Assembly (NCBI GenBank): GCA_027257055.1
Contig: JAPVLO010000115.1
Span: 1,240,001-1,304,000 of the forward strand
DNA length: 64,000 nucleotides
DNA from: Cephalopachus bancanus
Lineage: Eukaryota > Chordata > Mammalia > Primates > Tarsiidae
Direction of reading: 5' to 3'
Position 1 is the stretch's first letter; every line of letters starts with the position of its first letter. The notes under the pieces are model-generated. The model was not told the DNA's origin, did not search any database, and was given only the letters and a program-made list of their open reading frames with translations. The translations under genes and the position numbers were made by a program. Shown here in pieces: positions 23,855-35,021 of this stretch.

Positions 23855-24666
23855 CCCTAAGGCTAATTTAGTTACTGCCACAGCTGAATGCTTGTCCTGC
23901 CAGAAACAGAGACTATGACTGAGCCCTTTGTATATCAGACCTCTTCCAACTTGGAATGAGCAGTGTTTCATTCTGACTGGGGCTGACATGTACTCAGAGA
24001 TCAGATGTGCTTTACCTGGCTGCGTGTCTCAGCCAGCACCCCAGTACTAGGGACCAAATCAGCATCTGACCTGCTGACATGGGATACCACATTATGCTGC
24101 CTTGGACCAAGGCCCATTTTATGGCAAAGGAAGTATGGCAGTGAGCACATCACATGGGAGCCACTGATTTCTTCTAAAAACTGTTCCTTCCCAAAGCTTC
24201 TGGCCTGATTAAGTGTAGGAACAGCCTTTTGAAGGTATAGCTGAGGTACCAGTTTAAAGATGAGATCTTGCAAGGAGAGGCACCACCCTTTAGGCTGAAT
24301 ACACCCCTTAGACCAATAGGCATTAGGTGATTCTGTGTCCCCAGTAGACAAAACACATGAGTCCAAGAATCAAGGGGTGGGAGAAGGAACACCCCTGCTC
24401 ATCCTCATACCCCTAGCCTGAAAGCCAGCAGCCAATGGCATGGGGAAAACAAAAGACCAGTCGCCAAGGGGCACCAGCAAGGGGTACCAACTCTTGTTCC
24501 AGTGATGCCCTGGGGACTGCACTGAAGTGCTCTCCAGTGGGGAGCACACGCTTGCTTTTTTCCCTGTACTCTCTTGCTTTCCTTGCTCTCCTCAGAGCAT
24601 GCTCTCAACACATCACTTCCTCAAGAATCCTTGTTTCAGGATCTGCTTCTGGAGAACCAACCTAAG
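23855..24666 (+). mobile_element. Degraded ERV-L-like internal segment and possible LTR end
   Basis: Translated on the plus strand with frame breaks, about 23860-24200 resembles the integrase region of an endogenous retrovirus of the ERV-L class. A Cys-x2-Cys-like start is followed by an integrase-core-like segment. Several in-frame stops are present, so nothing is functional. The last ~100 bp (about 24560-24666) look like an LTR or repeat end. The assignment is from remembered pattern; a 121-codon minus-strand frame across the region is a shadow. Confidence 0.45.
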
Positions 24667-24673
24667 GTAATAC

Positions 24674-24940
24674 CAGCTGGGCTTGGTGGCTCTCACCTAT
24701 AATTCCAGCACTTTGGGAGGCAGAGATGGGAGGATTGCTTGAGCCCTTATCTCTACAAAGAAGTAGCTGGGCAAGGTGGGGATACATTTGTAGTCCCAGC
24801 TACTTGGGAGGCTGAGGAGGGAAGATTGCTTGAGGCCAGGAGTTTGGAGCTGCTGTGAGTCATGATTATGTCACTGCACTTCAACTTGGGCGACAGAGTG
24901 AGACTATGACTCAAAAAAACAAAACAAACAAAACAAAACC
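24674..24940 (+). mobile_element. Alu, older copy with an internal deletion
   Basis: Sense Alu with a shortened left arm: GCTTGAGCCC runs straight into TTATCTCTAC. It ends in an AAAACAAAC-rich tail and lacks the young-lineage signature. Confidence 0.88.
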
Positions 24941-24944
24941 AAAA

Positions 24945-25470
24945 TTCATTGATCCTCTGAATTCAACGAATGCCATGTTTGTTTTCCCGGCTCTTAAATA
25001 TTCCCAAATAACACGACTTTTAATAGCCATATGATGATGTTCTATTAGATAAATGTGGTTTATTGAACCACTCCTCTGTTTTCTTTTTCTAGACATCTAG
25101 ATTGTTTCCAAGTTTTCACTATTATAAATAGTGCAGAGAAGAACATAGTTGTTGATAAATCTTTGTAGACATTCTTGATTATCTTTTTAGATTAAATTCC
25201 TATGGGTGTGAAGTTGCAAAGCCATAGGTCACAAACACTTTATGACTCTTAATGTAAATATCATGAACGTTGCCTCCGGGAAGATTGTACCCGTTTATAA
25301 GCCCACAAAGAGAGCAACTTTTGTCATATGCGCCAATCCAGAGAATAACGATTTTAACAAGTATCTGCAGATTTGATAGGTGGCATTATTTTAATGTGTT
25401 TTACTTTGGTTTCTTGGCAGTTTGATTATTTTTCTTTCTTTGGTGAATTGCCTACTCAAGACTTTTGCCA
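24945..25470 (-). mobile_element. Old L1M/HAL1-like 3' fragment
   Basis: Antisense old LINE 3' sequence: CTAGATTGTTTCCAAGTTTTC near 25098 and ATTCCTATGGGTGTGAAGTTGC near 25196. Highly diverged. Confidence 0.5.
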
Positions 25471-25767
25471 CCTTTCCCATCTAAGTATTCTTTTCCTCAT
25501 TAATTTGTTTGTGGTTTCTTTGTAATTGATCAAAGTAAATGGAACCTTCAACTGTAGATGTAAAGGGAAATGCACAGCTCTTCACAGAGTAGAATGCCAG
25601 GGTAGAGATGCCATGGTCCTCTCCCCTCATTTTATAATAGAAGATACTTGGTCCTAGCAGGAACTGGGAAGATATGGCATTATTGAGCATAGGCCTCATG
25701 ATTCAATATAGTTTTCTCTTCAACACCTTTGTTGGCAGTGAAGGCTGGGAAGAACAGCCAGTATTGC

Positions 25768-25945
25768 CCACCCAACATTAATTGTGCACTTGGAACATGC
25801 CAGATACAGCACAAAGCATTGTACGTATGCAACCTCATCCTCTCAAAATCCTGATAGGTACGTGCTATTATTACCATCATTTTATGAATAAGGAAATTGA
25901 AGCATGTAGAAAGTGAGAAACTTGTGGAGATCATCCACGTTCGGA
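25768..25945 (+). repeat. MIR fragment
   Basis: The sequence runs from AATTGTGCACTTGGAACATGCC through CATCATTTTATGAATAAGG to a GAAACTTGTGGAGATCA-type end, which is the order of a MIR core. Confidence 0.75.
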
Positions 25946-26589
25946 AACCAAGGGGGAAAAAGAACATTACCCACAGTTGTATTCTAACAGAGTCACAGCT
26001 TGTCCCTGGTGTGTTTCCTTTTGTTCTTCCTCCTAATAAAATTATTCTCTGCATCTAATTCTGCAACTTGATTTTTTCACTCTGTGCTTCCCCATGCTGC
26101 TTCATGGATTTTTATAGCCATCATTTTAATGCCTTGCATAATATTCCTCCATTGGGCAGATGCTAAATTCTTGAATTTAGTGTTCTTCCACTGAAGATGT
26201 TGGGAGAATTTCTGGGGACCCCTGCTGTCTCCCCTGCAGTTATCCCTGGCTTGATAATTCCCTTTACACTTTATGTCTTGAGTGAAATGATACAAATTTA
26301 ACTTGCAAATTGCCTAAGGATGTCTTTCATAGTTGTAGGCATCTGTAAATTATATTTAAAGATGTGTGTAGCCAGGCAAATTCTTCCCAACACTTTGACT
26401 TAAAAAAAAATCTAGTGGAGATGAACATGTAAATGGTTAAAATTTCTTCTCTGAGTCTCATTTTCTGAGTCCATAAAGGGATGGACCAACCTGCTAGTGT
26501 GAGACTTTAAGAAGAAATTGCACAGTAAGTTAAAAAGTATCTTATAAGAATGGTAATGACACTGCCACAACACACAGTATTCCTCATGA

Positions 26590-26750
26590 GCAGACACTAG
26601 CATCTGTGAGTTTTACATACCTCTTATTCCTTCCCATGGTCCTAGAAGAAGGCATAATCATTCCCATTTTACAGACAAGCAAATGGGCCCAGAGGGGTTA
26701 GTCAACTAGTCTGAGAGTGCATAGCTAGTTGAAGACAGAGCTAGTATTTG
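26590..26750 (+). repeat. MIR fragment, cut by an Alu
   Basis: ATCATTCCCATTTTACAGACA and AGCTAGTTGAAGACAGAGC are MIR phrases. The Alu at 26751-27055 inserted near its 3' end; the tail resumes at 27069 as AACCAAGGTTTG. Confidence 0.78.
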
Positions 26751-27055
26751 GTTTTTTTTGTTTTTTTTGTTTTGAGTTGGAGTCTCACTCTGTCACCCAG
26801 ACTGGAGTGCAGTAGCCGCTCCCGGCCACCGCAGCCTCAATCTGCTGGGCTCCGGTGATCCTACCGCCTCAGCCTTCCAGGTAGCTGGAACTACAGGCGC
26901 ATGCTACCACGCCTGGCTAATTTTTTAAAAAATTTATTTATTGTAGAGATGAGGTCTCGCCAAGTTGCCCAGGCAGGTCTCGAACCCGTGGGCTCAGGAA
27001 ATCCACTCACCTCTGCCTCCCAAGGCACGGGATTACAGGCTGAGCCACCGAGCCT
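26751..27055 (-). mobile_element. Alu, young lineage-specific copy
   Basis: Full-length antisense Alu with target duplication GAGCTAGTATTTG at 26738-26750 and 27056-27068. It has the longer right-arm form (CGCCAAGTTGCCCAGG) and an interrupted T-rich tail. Confidence 0.95.
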
Positions 27056-27179
27056 GAGCTAGTATTTGAACCAAGGTTTGCCAGAGCCTCAGACCTCTGG
27101 CAAGTTTGCAGAATGTTGGAGGTTTGTGTCCTCCCCTGGGTCTATCAAGGCCCCCGAGACTATTTTGCCTTAAGATGAT

Positions 27180-28150
27180 GACTTCCTTCCAAAATGTACA
27201 AGAAACTTTTGCAACTCAATAGTAAATAACTAATAACTTTTAAAATAGCTGAGTTCTTGAGTAGACATTTCTCCAAAGAAGACATACAAATGGCCAACAG
27301 GCATATGAAAAGATGATCTTGAACTCCTGCCCTCTAGCGATCCTCCCTCCTCTGCCACCCAAAGTGCTGGAATTTTAGGTGCGAGCCAAAATACTTGGTC
27401 AAAGATGCTCAACATCACTAACCATCAGGGAAATACAACTCCAAACACAATGAGATATCACTTTATACCTGTCAGAATAAAAAAAAAAAAGAAAAAAAAA
27501 GACAAGTGTTGGTGAGGATGTAGAGAAACTGAAAATCTTGTACACTATTGGTGCACATGCAAAATGGTGCAGCCACTATGGAAAACAGTGTGGAGATTCC
27601 TAAAAAAAAAAAATTATAAATAGAACTACCATGTGACCCAGCAATCCCACTTCTGGGTATTTATTGAAAAGAATTGAAATCAGGATCTCAAAGAGATATT
27701 AGCATTCCGGTGTTCATTGCAGTGCTATTCACAAGATGTGGAAACAACCAAAATTGTTCACTGATGAGTAAATGAATAAATAAAATGTGGTACATACATA
27801 CGATGGGATATTATTCAGCCTTAAAAAAGAAGAAAATTCTATAATATGTGACATTATGAATGAACTCAGAGGATATTGTGCTAAGTGAAATAAGCTCATC
27901 ACAGGAGGACAAATGCTACATGATTCCACTTACATGAGGTATCTAAGATAGCCAGACTTATAGAAGCAGAGTAGAGTGTGGTTGCCAAGGGCTGGGGGAG
28001 AGGGATGGGAGTTGCTGATTATCAGATATAACATTTCAATCATGCAAGATGAATAACCTCTGGAGATCTGCTGTACAGCACTGTGCCTATAGACTGCAAT
28101 ATTGTATCATACACTTAAAATCTGTTAAGAGGGTAGAGCTCTTGTTAAGA
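27180..28150 (+). mobile_element. Old L1M 3' end, with an Alu fragment inside
   Basis: Sense L1M ORF2 end and 3' UTR: ATTTCTCCAAAGAAGACATAC, GACCCAGCAATCCCACTTCTG and GTGGTTGCCAAGGGCTGGG. An antisense Alu right-arm piece interrupts it at about 27315-27402. Many frame breaks. Confidence 0.82.
27315..27402 (-). mobile_element. Alu right-arm fragment
   Basis: An 88-bp antisense fragment from GATCTTGAACTCCTGCCC to TTTTAGGTGCGAGCC, with no T-rich tail, embedded in L1M. Confidence 0.75.
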
Positions 28151-28159
28151 ATTCTGAAA

Positions 28160-29240
28160 CAACAGCAATAATAATAAAGCTGATCCTTTTTAGTGTCATT
28201 CATTCCTGGTTCAGTTTAGTGTGCAGGAACTACTGACCTTTCTGTACTCCACCGTAGAAGTTCTGGTAGGAAACATTTACAGGAAGTTTGGTTTTGGTTC
28301 AAACCAACTCAATGGGTAATTTTAGAAATCCTTTGGAGTTAGTTCATGCTCCCATAGGACGGGGCCTCTCTGGGGGATTCAGCAAGTTCGATGGTTTGCT
28401 TTGTTGTGGTTTCCAGGCCCATCTGGCTCTGGGTGACTCCCCCAGTTCCCATCTTGCTCTCCTGTTTCCATTCCAGCTTGAAAGCTTCTTCCATAGGAAT
28501 TCCATTTTGCTCTCAGTCTTGGGGTCCTTGCTGGAGCGGGAGCCTCTTTCAGCAGGCTTGTCCTTTGAGGGTGTAAACCTGCACCACACACTGTGATTGC
28601 ATCAGAGAACACACAGGACTACAGTGTCTGACATGCTGTACGTGCTTGTGTGTTCCAGCCCATGTTGTTATTAGTATTGTGGTTCCCCTGATTCATGACT
28701 TTTTCCTCTGTGGTCAGGACTTTGGCAAACTCTCCTCTGTCCTTGAGTAGTTTCTTGGTCATTAGGCTTTTCTGGTGGTTATTTTCATTTCTTTGTGGAT
28801 ATTCATTTGCTTAAAATCAATTCCTCTCAAGCTGGGTCGCCCGTACACCATGGCTCTGCCTGGGGTGTAGGTAGGGGAGGGGAGAAAGCAAGAGGGCTTG
28901 TGTGTGGGGCAGTAAGTGGGGGGATGGCTATAGGGGGCACAGGGAGATAAAGTGAACCCGGCTCAGCTGAATACATATAATCAATAGAGGAAATCGACGA
29001 GTTCGTAAAAGTTACAGACCCTGCTGGGTGAGCTGTTTTCCAGGGTGTCAAGAAATGCGTCTATTTCATTACTCCTCTCCTTGGGGCCAGGAATTATTCC
29101 AACATTACCTTCAAGCCACAGCCGAATAGCCTGGAGTGGGGAATTCTGTCCCCATTGAAGGGTGTTTTGGGGTTAAAACATTCAGCACAGATCTGGGAGC
29201 TTCTTTGCTGCTAAGAAGGAAAGGAAATAAATGCATTGTG
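28160..29240. other. Stretch without recognised features
   Basis: No assignable repeat or exon. Open frames exist on both strands at about 28288-28610 (up to 102 codons) without a recognisable product or flanking splice sites that I would trust. Confidence 0.4.
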
Positions 29241-29244
29241 CTAT

Positions 29245-30130
29245 GAGCATTCATTGATTCACTCAACATTTTCTGTGTACCTACTTTGTGCCAGCTGTTT
29301 TTTTAAGCACTACGAATTCAGCTGCGGATAAGACAGAGACAGACTTGGACCTTGCCTTTGTGACGCTGAATGTCTGGTGAGATGTCAGCATCAAGCAATT
29401 TATGCAGCTGTGATGAGTGCCGCGAGGTTGTGGGGGTCAGGGTGCCTTTTCTGAGCACTTGGAGAGAAGCTGTAGTCAGAAGGGTATGAGTGGGGACTGG
29501 TCAGGAGAAGGGAGGACAGAGAGAGCACATCCAGGCAGTAGGGAGCCCCGTAGAAAAGGCCCCGAGGTGCAGGGAGTGGGACGCTGGTGGGCAGAGCAGG
29601 AGGGGCAGGAACGTGTGCAACAGAGGGACTGGAGGTCCCTAGGCTTGGCAGGTTGTACAGGGAGCCATGAGATGGTGTCTGATCATCCTGAGAGCACAGG
29701 AGAGACAGTAAGTAAAGTATCACACTTATGCTGAGAGGGGCCCACTCTGGCTCCTGTGTGGGGTGAGATGAGAGATAGAGACCCTTATAGGGGCTCTGCA
29801 GGAGGAGGAGTGGGTGGAGCTGGAAAGAGTGAAGGGGAGACTTGACAGATGGGGGAATCAATGGAAGTGGGGGCTGGGAAGGAGGGCAGAGTGACATTGG
29901 GGGTCGGGGAGTGGGTAGTTTTCCCTGAGGTGGGGACACAGGAAGGAGAGCAAGTTTGACCAGTGGTGGGGGGAGAGTTGCAGCTCAAACGTTCAATTTT
30001 GGACACATTGAGTTCAGCGTGCCTGTGAGACAGTGAAATGGAGACGCTATGTAGCAGGTAGCTATATAGGAGTTTGCAGCTAAAAATAAACCTGGGCTGG
30101 TGATAAGGTACTACAGGCACCTCTTTTATC
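29245..30130 (+). repeat. L2 LINE fragment
   Basis: Starts with the usual ATTCATTGATTCACTCAACA motif and runs through GGACACATTGAGTTCAGCGTGCCTG near 30000, in the order of an L2 consensus. The 179-codon minus-strand frame across 29400-29939 is an antisense shadow in this purine-rich repeat. Confidence 0.6.
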
Positions 30131-30224
30131 GGATGGAACCCAGTGGGTGATTCTAATTCTAGACAGCATATCATCATGAGTGGGGGAGGGGTGGGGGGTT
30201 ACCTAGAATATTCCACTACCAGAG

Positions 30225-30370
30225 CCATCTTTCTCTTTTTCTGTGACCTTCAGCAATCCATCTAACCTTTCTCTGCTCCCCTGTCCTCAGCATAAAACGG
30301 TGATAGTTATATCTGCCTCAGACTACCAGTGGCACATGTTTTAGGATTCATTAAACTGAAAATAAAACAT
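30225..30370 (+). repeat. MIR fragment
   Basis: TGACCTTCAGCAATCCATCTAACC followed by CCTCAGCATAAAACGGTGATAG is MIR-core order. Confidence 0.6.
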
Positions 30371-30399
30371 GTGGGGCTCTTTGGAAATAAGAACTATGT

Positions 30400-30850
30400 T
30401 AAAACAAGGAGTTATTATAGTTGTGCGTAAGCCAATGAAAAGCAGAAATACAGCCCCAAGGCTCAGTATTGATTTCGGTCCCGGGTGCTTCCCGCAGCCG
30501 AATAAATCTGCCATTTCTCCCCTGAGCGCTGGCTGAGCTGGTGGCAGGTCTCCAGCTCCCAGCCTCCGTGTCCCTCTCCAAGGTTATGTCCTTCCTTGGC
30601 TCAGGCCAGACCCGGCACCCGCACACACACCTGCCCGTACAGCCTGGGCTGCCCTTCCCCTCGGGAGGTGGGTACGGGGAAGATTCCAGTTGTGAAGCTG
30701 GAGCTTGGCCAACGGCAGATGCCATCTGATTAAACTGGGAACGGGTTCCTTGGAAGAGCAGAGCTTGGATCTGCAGAACAAGGGATTTAAGGAGGACCCA
30801 AAGAAACAGCCCTCGGCAGTTAGGGTTTTCAAACTTTAGGATGCATTAAG
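30400..30850. other. Stretch without recognised features
   Basis: Moderately GC-rich sequence without a clear repeat or exon. Overlapping frames of 60-108 codons on both strands look like chance. Confidence 0.4.
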
Positions 30851-30859
30851 GTTATGGAA

Positions 30860-31830
30860 TTTGCTTCACTCATTCATTCAACCACTGAGTAAATAGTATT
30901 GCATGCCCACTGACCGTTGGGCTCTAAGATTAACCCAGGGATACAGGAGTGAAAAAGACAGTGTTTGCTCTCTTGGAATGAATATTCAAAGTGAGGAAGA
31001 GAGGATAAACAAAGGAACAAAATACTATTGTTGCACCAACCAGGTACAACAATTGAGAATACAGATGAGGCTAGGGAGGGGTGTGTCTATTTTAGATGGA
31101 GTAATCAGGGAAGGCTTCACTGAGGTGGTGACATTTGAGCTGAGATCAGACAGTTAAGAAGGATCTGATCTATGGAGAGCAGAAAGAGGAATATTGTGGG
31201 CAGAGGGCCCATCCAGTACAGAGGACCTGAGGTAGCACATGCTTGGTGTGTTTGCAGAACCATGAGGACTGTGGCTAGAATCTGGAGAATGCAGAGCAGA
31301 GGGAAGGGGTGGAGTGGTGCAGGCCTTTATTGGTCATGGGAAGGAACTGAAATTTTTGTTTCAGTACCATGGCAAGCCATGGAAAGGTTTATTGTAGTCC
31401 TAGCGCTTTGGGAGGTCAAGGCAGGAGAGTTACTTGAGGCCAGAAGTTTGAGACCAGCCTGGGCAACAGAGTGAGCCCCTGTCTCTACAAAAAATAAAAA
31501 ATGTTAGTGGTGCACACCTGTAGTCCCAGCTGCTCAGGAGGCTGAGGCAGGAGGATTGCTTGAGCCCAGGAGCTGGAGGCTGCATTAGTTATGATTGTGC
31601 CACTGCACTCCAGTCTGGGTGAGAGAGCGAGAAACTGTCTCCAAAAAAAAAAGTTTTATGCAAGGGAGTGACTTATATTTTTTAAAAAACTTGCTCTCAC
31701 CTCAGAATGGATAATAAGTTACAGCAAAAGGAAAGAATCAAGGAAACTCATCAAGAAGCCTCTACAGTCCTGCATGCGGGAGGTGGTAGCAGAGTGGACT
31801 GGGTGGAGCCTGTGGAGGTGGGCGGCTCTG
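30860..31830 (+). repeat. L2 LINE fragment, split by an Alu
   Basis: The L2 begins with CACTCATTCATTCAACCAC and includes AGGGAAGGCTTCACTGAGGTGG near 31108. After the Alu (31390-31652) it continues with TGCAAGGGAGTGACTTATATT, a typical L2 phrase. Confidence 0.7.
31390..31652 (+). mobile_element. Alu, older J-like copy
   Basis: 5'-truncated sense Alu with an A tail, inserted in L2. It lacks the young-lineage signature. Confidence 0.9.
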
Positions 31831-32780
31831 AGGGGAGTTTGGAAGTGTAGTGGGCCAGCTTGCTGAGGGACAGGAAGTGAGGGGCGAGGAAGTGGAGGAC
31901 TCGAAGGTTCTGGCTTAGGCAGCCCTGTGGATGGGGTAGGGGTGATGCACTGTGCTAGGGGTGACTGAGAGTCTGGGGGAAACCCAGACTGCCCGCCTGG
32001 CCTGGCGAAGCCTGACATACCTGCGGGACACTGTGGGTGTGCTGCTGGAAGTCATCTCATACTTCCCAGCTGGAAACGTCCCTGGGGCGTCTCAGCACAG
32101 GACTGGATGAGTACATGGGTAAGGGCAGAAGACTGGGCCTGAGCCCTGGCAGCCCCAGGGTGTGAGCAGGAGTGACCAGGAGGCTAGAGCCACAGCAGCC
32201 TGGAGGAACCACTCAGAGGCCAAGTTGGGTAGGATGGAGGGGACCCACTTGGCAGGGTGACTTGGGGGAGGCTGCTGGTGGTGAGAAGCCATTTCAGTTA
32301 GTGAAGACGAAAGGCAGATTGGAGTGGGTTGAAGAATGAGTTGGAGGTGGGGAGGCAAAAACGACATCTGGGGACAACTCTTTTGCTGTCACCCTGGGCA
32401 GAGACACTGGGGAGTGCTGCTTACTTGGGTTTCTATGAACATAAGAAATGGTCTCTTCATCATGTCTAAGCCTCTCTCCCACACGATACGCCCACCTACG
32501 ACATTCTGATAAAATAAACCGTGGATGGTGTGCAGTCCCCAACATAGTAGCTGTGACTCCGCTCCCTTCTCTCCCTGTCAAGGAAGTTTCTAGGAATGCA
32601 AATCAGTCAGAGTAATGTTGGGACAACCCTGGAGCTGCTGATGTTTTTAAAAAAATCATAACCAACTCTCACACATTAAACTATGTATGACACACAACCA
32701 AATTATTGGTAGCACAACTTACCCCTGACCACATCATATATTATTGGTGGCATGTTGGCTGAGACGTCGGGTTCCAGACA
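31830..32780. other. Intergenic stretch, possibly further L2
   Basis: Purine-rich sequence in the style of L2 near 32100-32280, not confidently assignable. No exon recognised. Confidence 0.35.
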
Positions 32781-32785
32781 GTCGG

Positions 32786-33100
32786 GTGGCATTCATTCAT
32801 TCATCAGATCATTCATTCATCCCATATTTTTTGAGCACTGGCTCTGTATCTGGAGCTGGTGTTCTGGGCGCTGGGAAGTGGTGCTGAGTGAGACCAACAG
32901 ACCCTCTGCTCCAGGAGCTTCAGCCGGTGGACAGGCAGACCTGGAGGAGGTGACTTCAAGTGCAGTGAGCTCACCGTGGAGGAGCCTTGTGTTCTTAAGG
33001 GTGGTGTCACTGGGTGTGCTGGCTTGGCCCACAGGCTCAGCAAGGGTCTCTCTGAAGAAGGGAGGATGAACCAGCAGAGGGACGAATTAACGAGGCTGTG
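32786..33100 (+). repeat. L2 LINE fragment
   Basis: Begins with repeated ATTCATTCATTCATC and runs through TTGAGCACTGGCTCTGTATC and CCTCTGCTCCAGGAGCTTCAG, the usual order of an L2 3' region. Confidence 0.65.
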
Positions 33101-33282
33101 TTGGGGGTAGGCATGGATGATGGCCCAGGCAGAAGAGGATGCCCAGTGCTGGAGCGAGCCCATCTCCCCTGGGGTCTGCCCCTGAGGCCAGCCTGTCCCG
33201 GAAGTCAGGGAAGGAGGAGGGAGTGGGGTGAGAGGGAGGGACCAGGTGCTCAGGGCCTGGGGGCTCTGGCCAGGAGACTGGT

Positions 33283-33360
33283 TTTTATCGGGAAGAGTTT
33301 TAAGTTTGTGTTGTAGTTTTTAGTTTGTGTTTTATCGGGAAGAGTTTTAAGTTTGTGTTG
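33283..33360. repeat. 31-bp imperfect tandem duplication
   Basis: The same 31 bases occur at 33283-33313 and 33330-33360, starting TTTTATCGGGAAGAG and ending GTTTGTGTTG. A 16-bp related spacer separates them. Confidence 0.95.
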
Positions 33361-33600
33361 GTATAGTCAGACTTGTTCTAAAAGAGCACTCAGGTGTCTG
33401 AGAATTGGGGTGTATTTGTATAGAGTGATATGGCAGTTAAGTGTCACCTGGACCCTTCCAGCCCTATTTAATCAAACATGGCTGAGTATTTGGAAAGGGG
33501 GTGGGGGATGAGAGCAGGGCCAGTCTCCTGCTTCTCCTTGCCATATCCCTGAAAACTGGTCGGTTCTCCTCTTTGCCCTCCCTCCCCTCTAACCCAACAG

Positions 33601-33666
33601 GTTAGTGCTGGGGCCAGTTCTCAAAGGGTGGGACGGGAGCAGACACCGAGGGATTCCCACAGGGTC
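33601..33666 (+). repeat. 66-bp direct repeat, upstream copy
   Basis: Matches 34855-34920 with 3 differences in 66 bases and no gap. It lies about 0.6 kb upstream of SPOCK1 exon 1. I recognise no repeat family. Confidence 0.95.
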
Positions 33667-33818
33667 AACGTGGGGACACAGGATGCAGACCCGGCAGAGG
33701 GGCCGTCTTAAGGGACTGACGGCAGTGGGACTGGCACGGGGCGTGGGAGCACAGAGATGCAGCGGGTGCGTGCCCTGGGGCAGGCAGCACAAAAACTCCC
33801 TCACCCGGAGAATGGCAA

Positions 33819-33998
33819 GGCAGGGGTTCCCAAACTTCACTGCGCATGAAAACGGCCTAGGGAGCTCATGAAAAGTGCAGACTTGGAGACCCTCCAAGGA
33901 ATGCAGATTTAGCAAGTGGGTGGGCGGGGCGCCAGGAATCTGCATTTTTAAGAAGCCCTCTCCTCTCTCCTCCAAGATGATTCTGATCTAGGCGGCCC
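33819..33998 (+). repeat. MER5A-like hAT fragment at the CpG-island edge
   Basis: AGGGGTTCCCAAACTTCACTG, then GGGAGCTCATGAAAAGTGCAG, and AAGAAGCCCTCTCCTCTCTCC before TGATTCTGATCTAGG: MER5A order, plus strand. It contains the GC box TGGGCGGGGC (33921-33930). Confidence 0.75.
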
Positions 33999-34172
33999 AG
34001 CGACCGTCCTTTTGAGAATGCCTCCACGCCGCCTGGCTTCGTGGGCCCACATCCTCCGTCCCGCCGCAGGCTCGCCCCAGCCTGGGCCTGAAAGCGTATT
34101 TCGGCCCTGCGTGAAGATGTGAACCACCACGTTCCGCCCGGGGCTGCCGGGCGCGCCGCACGGCCGCACGAG

Positions 34173-34190
34173 GCCGCCAGGGGGCGCCAG
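34173..34190 (+). promoter_or_regulatory. Consensus CTCF-type binding motif
   Basis: GCCGCCAGGGGGCGCCAG fits the CTCF core (CCASYAGRGGGCRS type) almost perfectly, oriented toward the gene. It lies about 0.2 kb upstream of the exon 1 donor, at the proximal promoter. Occupancy is an inference. Confidence 0.7.
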
Positions 34191-34229
34191 AGGCCTCGGC
34201 TCGCGCTGGGCTCCTCCGCCCGCGGCCGC

Positions 34230-34399
34230 CGCGCCCGAGCCAGAGCGAGCGGAGCCACAGCGCTGCGGGCTCACAAAGCGGCCGGACGCGCGGCGGCGGC
34301 GGCAGGAGCGCGGGCGAGCGGGCCGGCGACCAGCCTTCTCCGCGGCCGTGCCACAGGAGCCCGAGCGCCTCGGACGCGGGGACCCGGCCGGCCCCCGAG
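34230..34399 (+). other. SPOCK1: SPOCK1 non-coding exon 1 (5' UTR), start uncertain
   Basis: A strong donor (CGAG|GTACGT) ends an exon at 34399. The next plausible acceptor (CCCGCAG) ends at 35114, immediately before the SPOCK1 start codon. Joining them puts GAG before ATG, giving a purine at -3, which the unspliced sequence (CAG ATG) lacks. This favours a separate 5' UTR exon. The transcription start is unknown; 34230 is a placeholder within the GC-rich leader. Confidence 0.65.
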
Positions 34400-34854
34400 G
34401 TACGTGCCCCGCGGACCCCGCGCCCCAACTTGGCGCAGTTGGGACCGTCCGCGGCCGCCGCGGCGCTGGCGGGGTCGGGCCCGGGGCGTCCCCGCGCCCC
34501 TCCGGTCGCCGAGGCCGCGGGGCGGGAGAAGCGAGACCTGCGCCCGGGCTGTGGACGGCGCCCCCGGCCGCGGGCGCCCCGCTCCGTGGGCCAGAGCCGG
34601 GCTGGGGCGCCCTGTCCCCTCCCGCCCCGAGCCGTGGGCGCCGTCTGTGGGAGTGCGGCGTGCGGAGCCGGGGCGCCCGGGCGTGGGGAGGGTCCCGGGA
34701 CCCCGACGGGGGAGCCGCGGTCTGCTGGGCACCCAGGGGCCGGGCGAGAGGGTCCTCTGTAGTTTGACAGCAGCCACTCGTTTGTGACGCAGCCCCCTAA
34801 TTTGTAGCGGATGCCTCCACTCGCGAGAGGGGTCCCTGGGTCTCTAGGGAAGGG

Positions 34855-34920
34855 GTTAGTGCTGGGGCCAGTTCTCAAAGGGAGGGACGGGAGCGGACAC
34901 CGAGGGATGCCCACAGGGTC
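34855..34920 (+). repeat. 66-bp direct repeat, downstream copy in intron 1
   Basis: Matches 33601-33666 with 3 substitutions. The two copies are 1254 bp apart and bracket the promoter and exon 1. Confidence 0.95.
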
Positions 34921-35021
34921 GACAAGCGCCCCAGATGCGCGAGGGACGACCCCGGCCCCCGGTGACGTCCCCGGCCCCGCGGCTGGGACCGGTCTTGCCC
35001 GGGCGCCCCCGGCCGTGGCCT

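Noticed and set aside
29400..29939. 179-codon minus-strand frame rich in Pro and Ser
   Set aside because: It is antisense to an L2 fragment that is purine-rich on the plus strand, which removes stops; no known protein resemblance.
33921..33930. GC box TGGGCGGGGC as an SP1 promoter site
   Set aside because: It lies inside a MER5A-like fragment about 0.4 kb upstream of exon 1, so a promoter role is possible but not supported by sequence alone.
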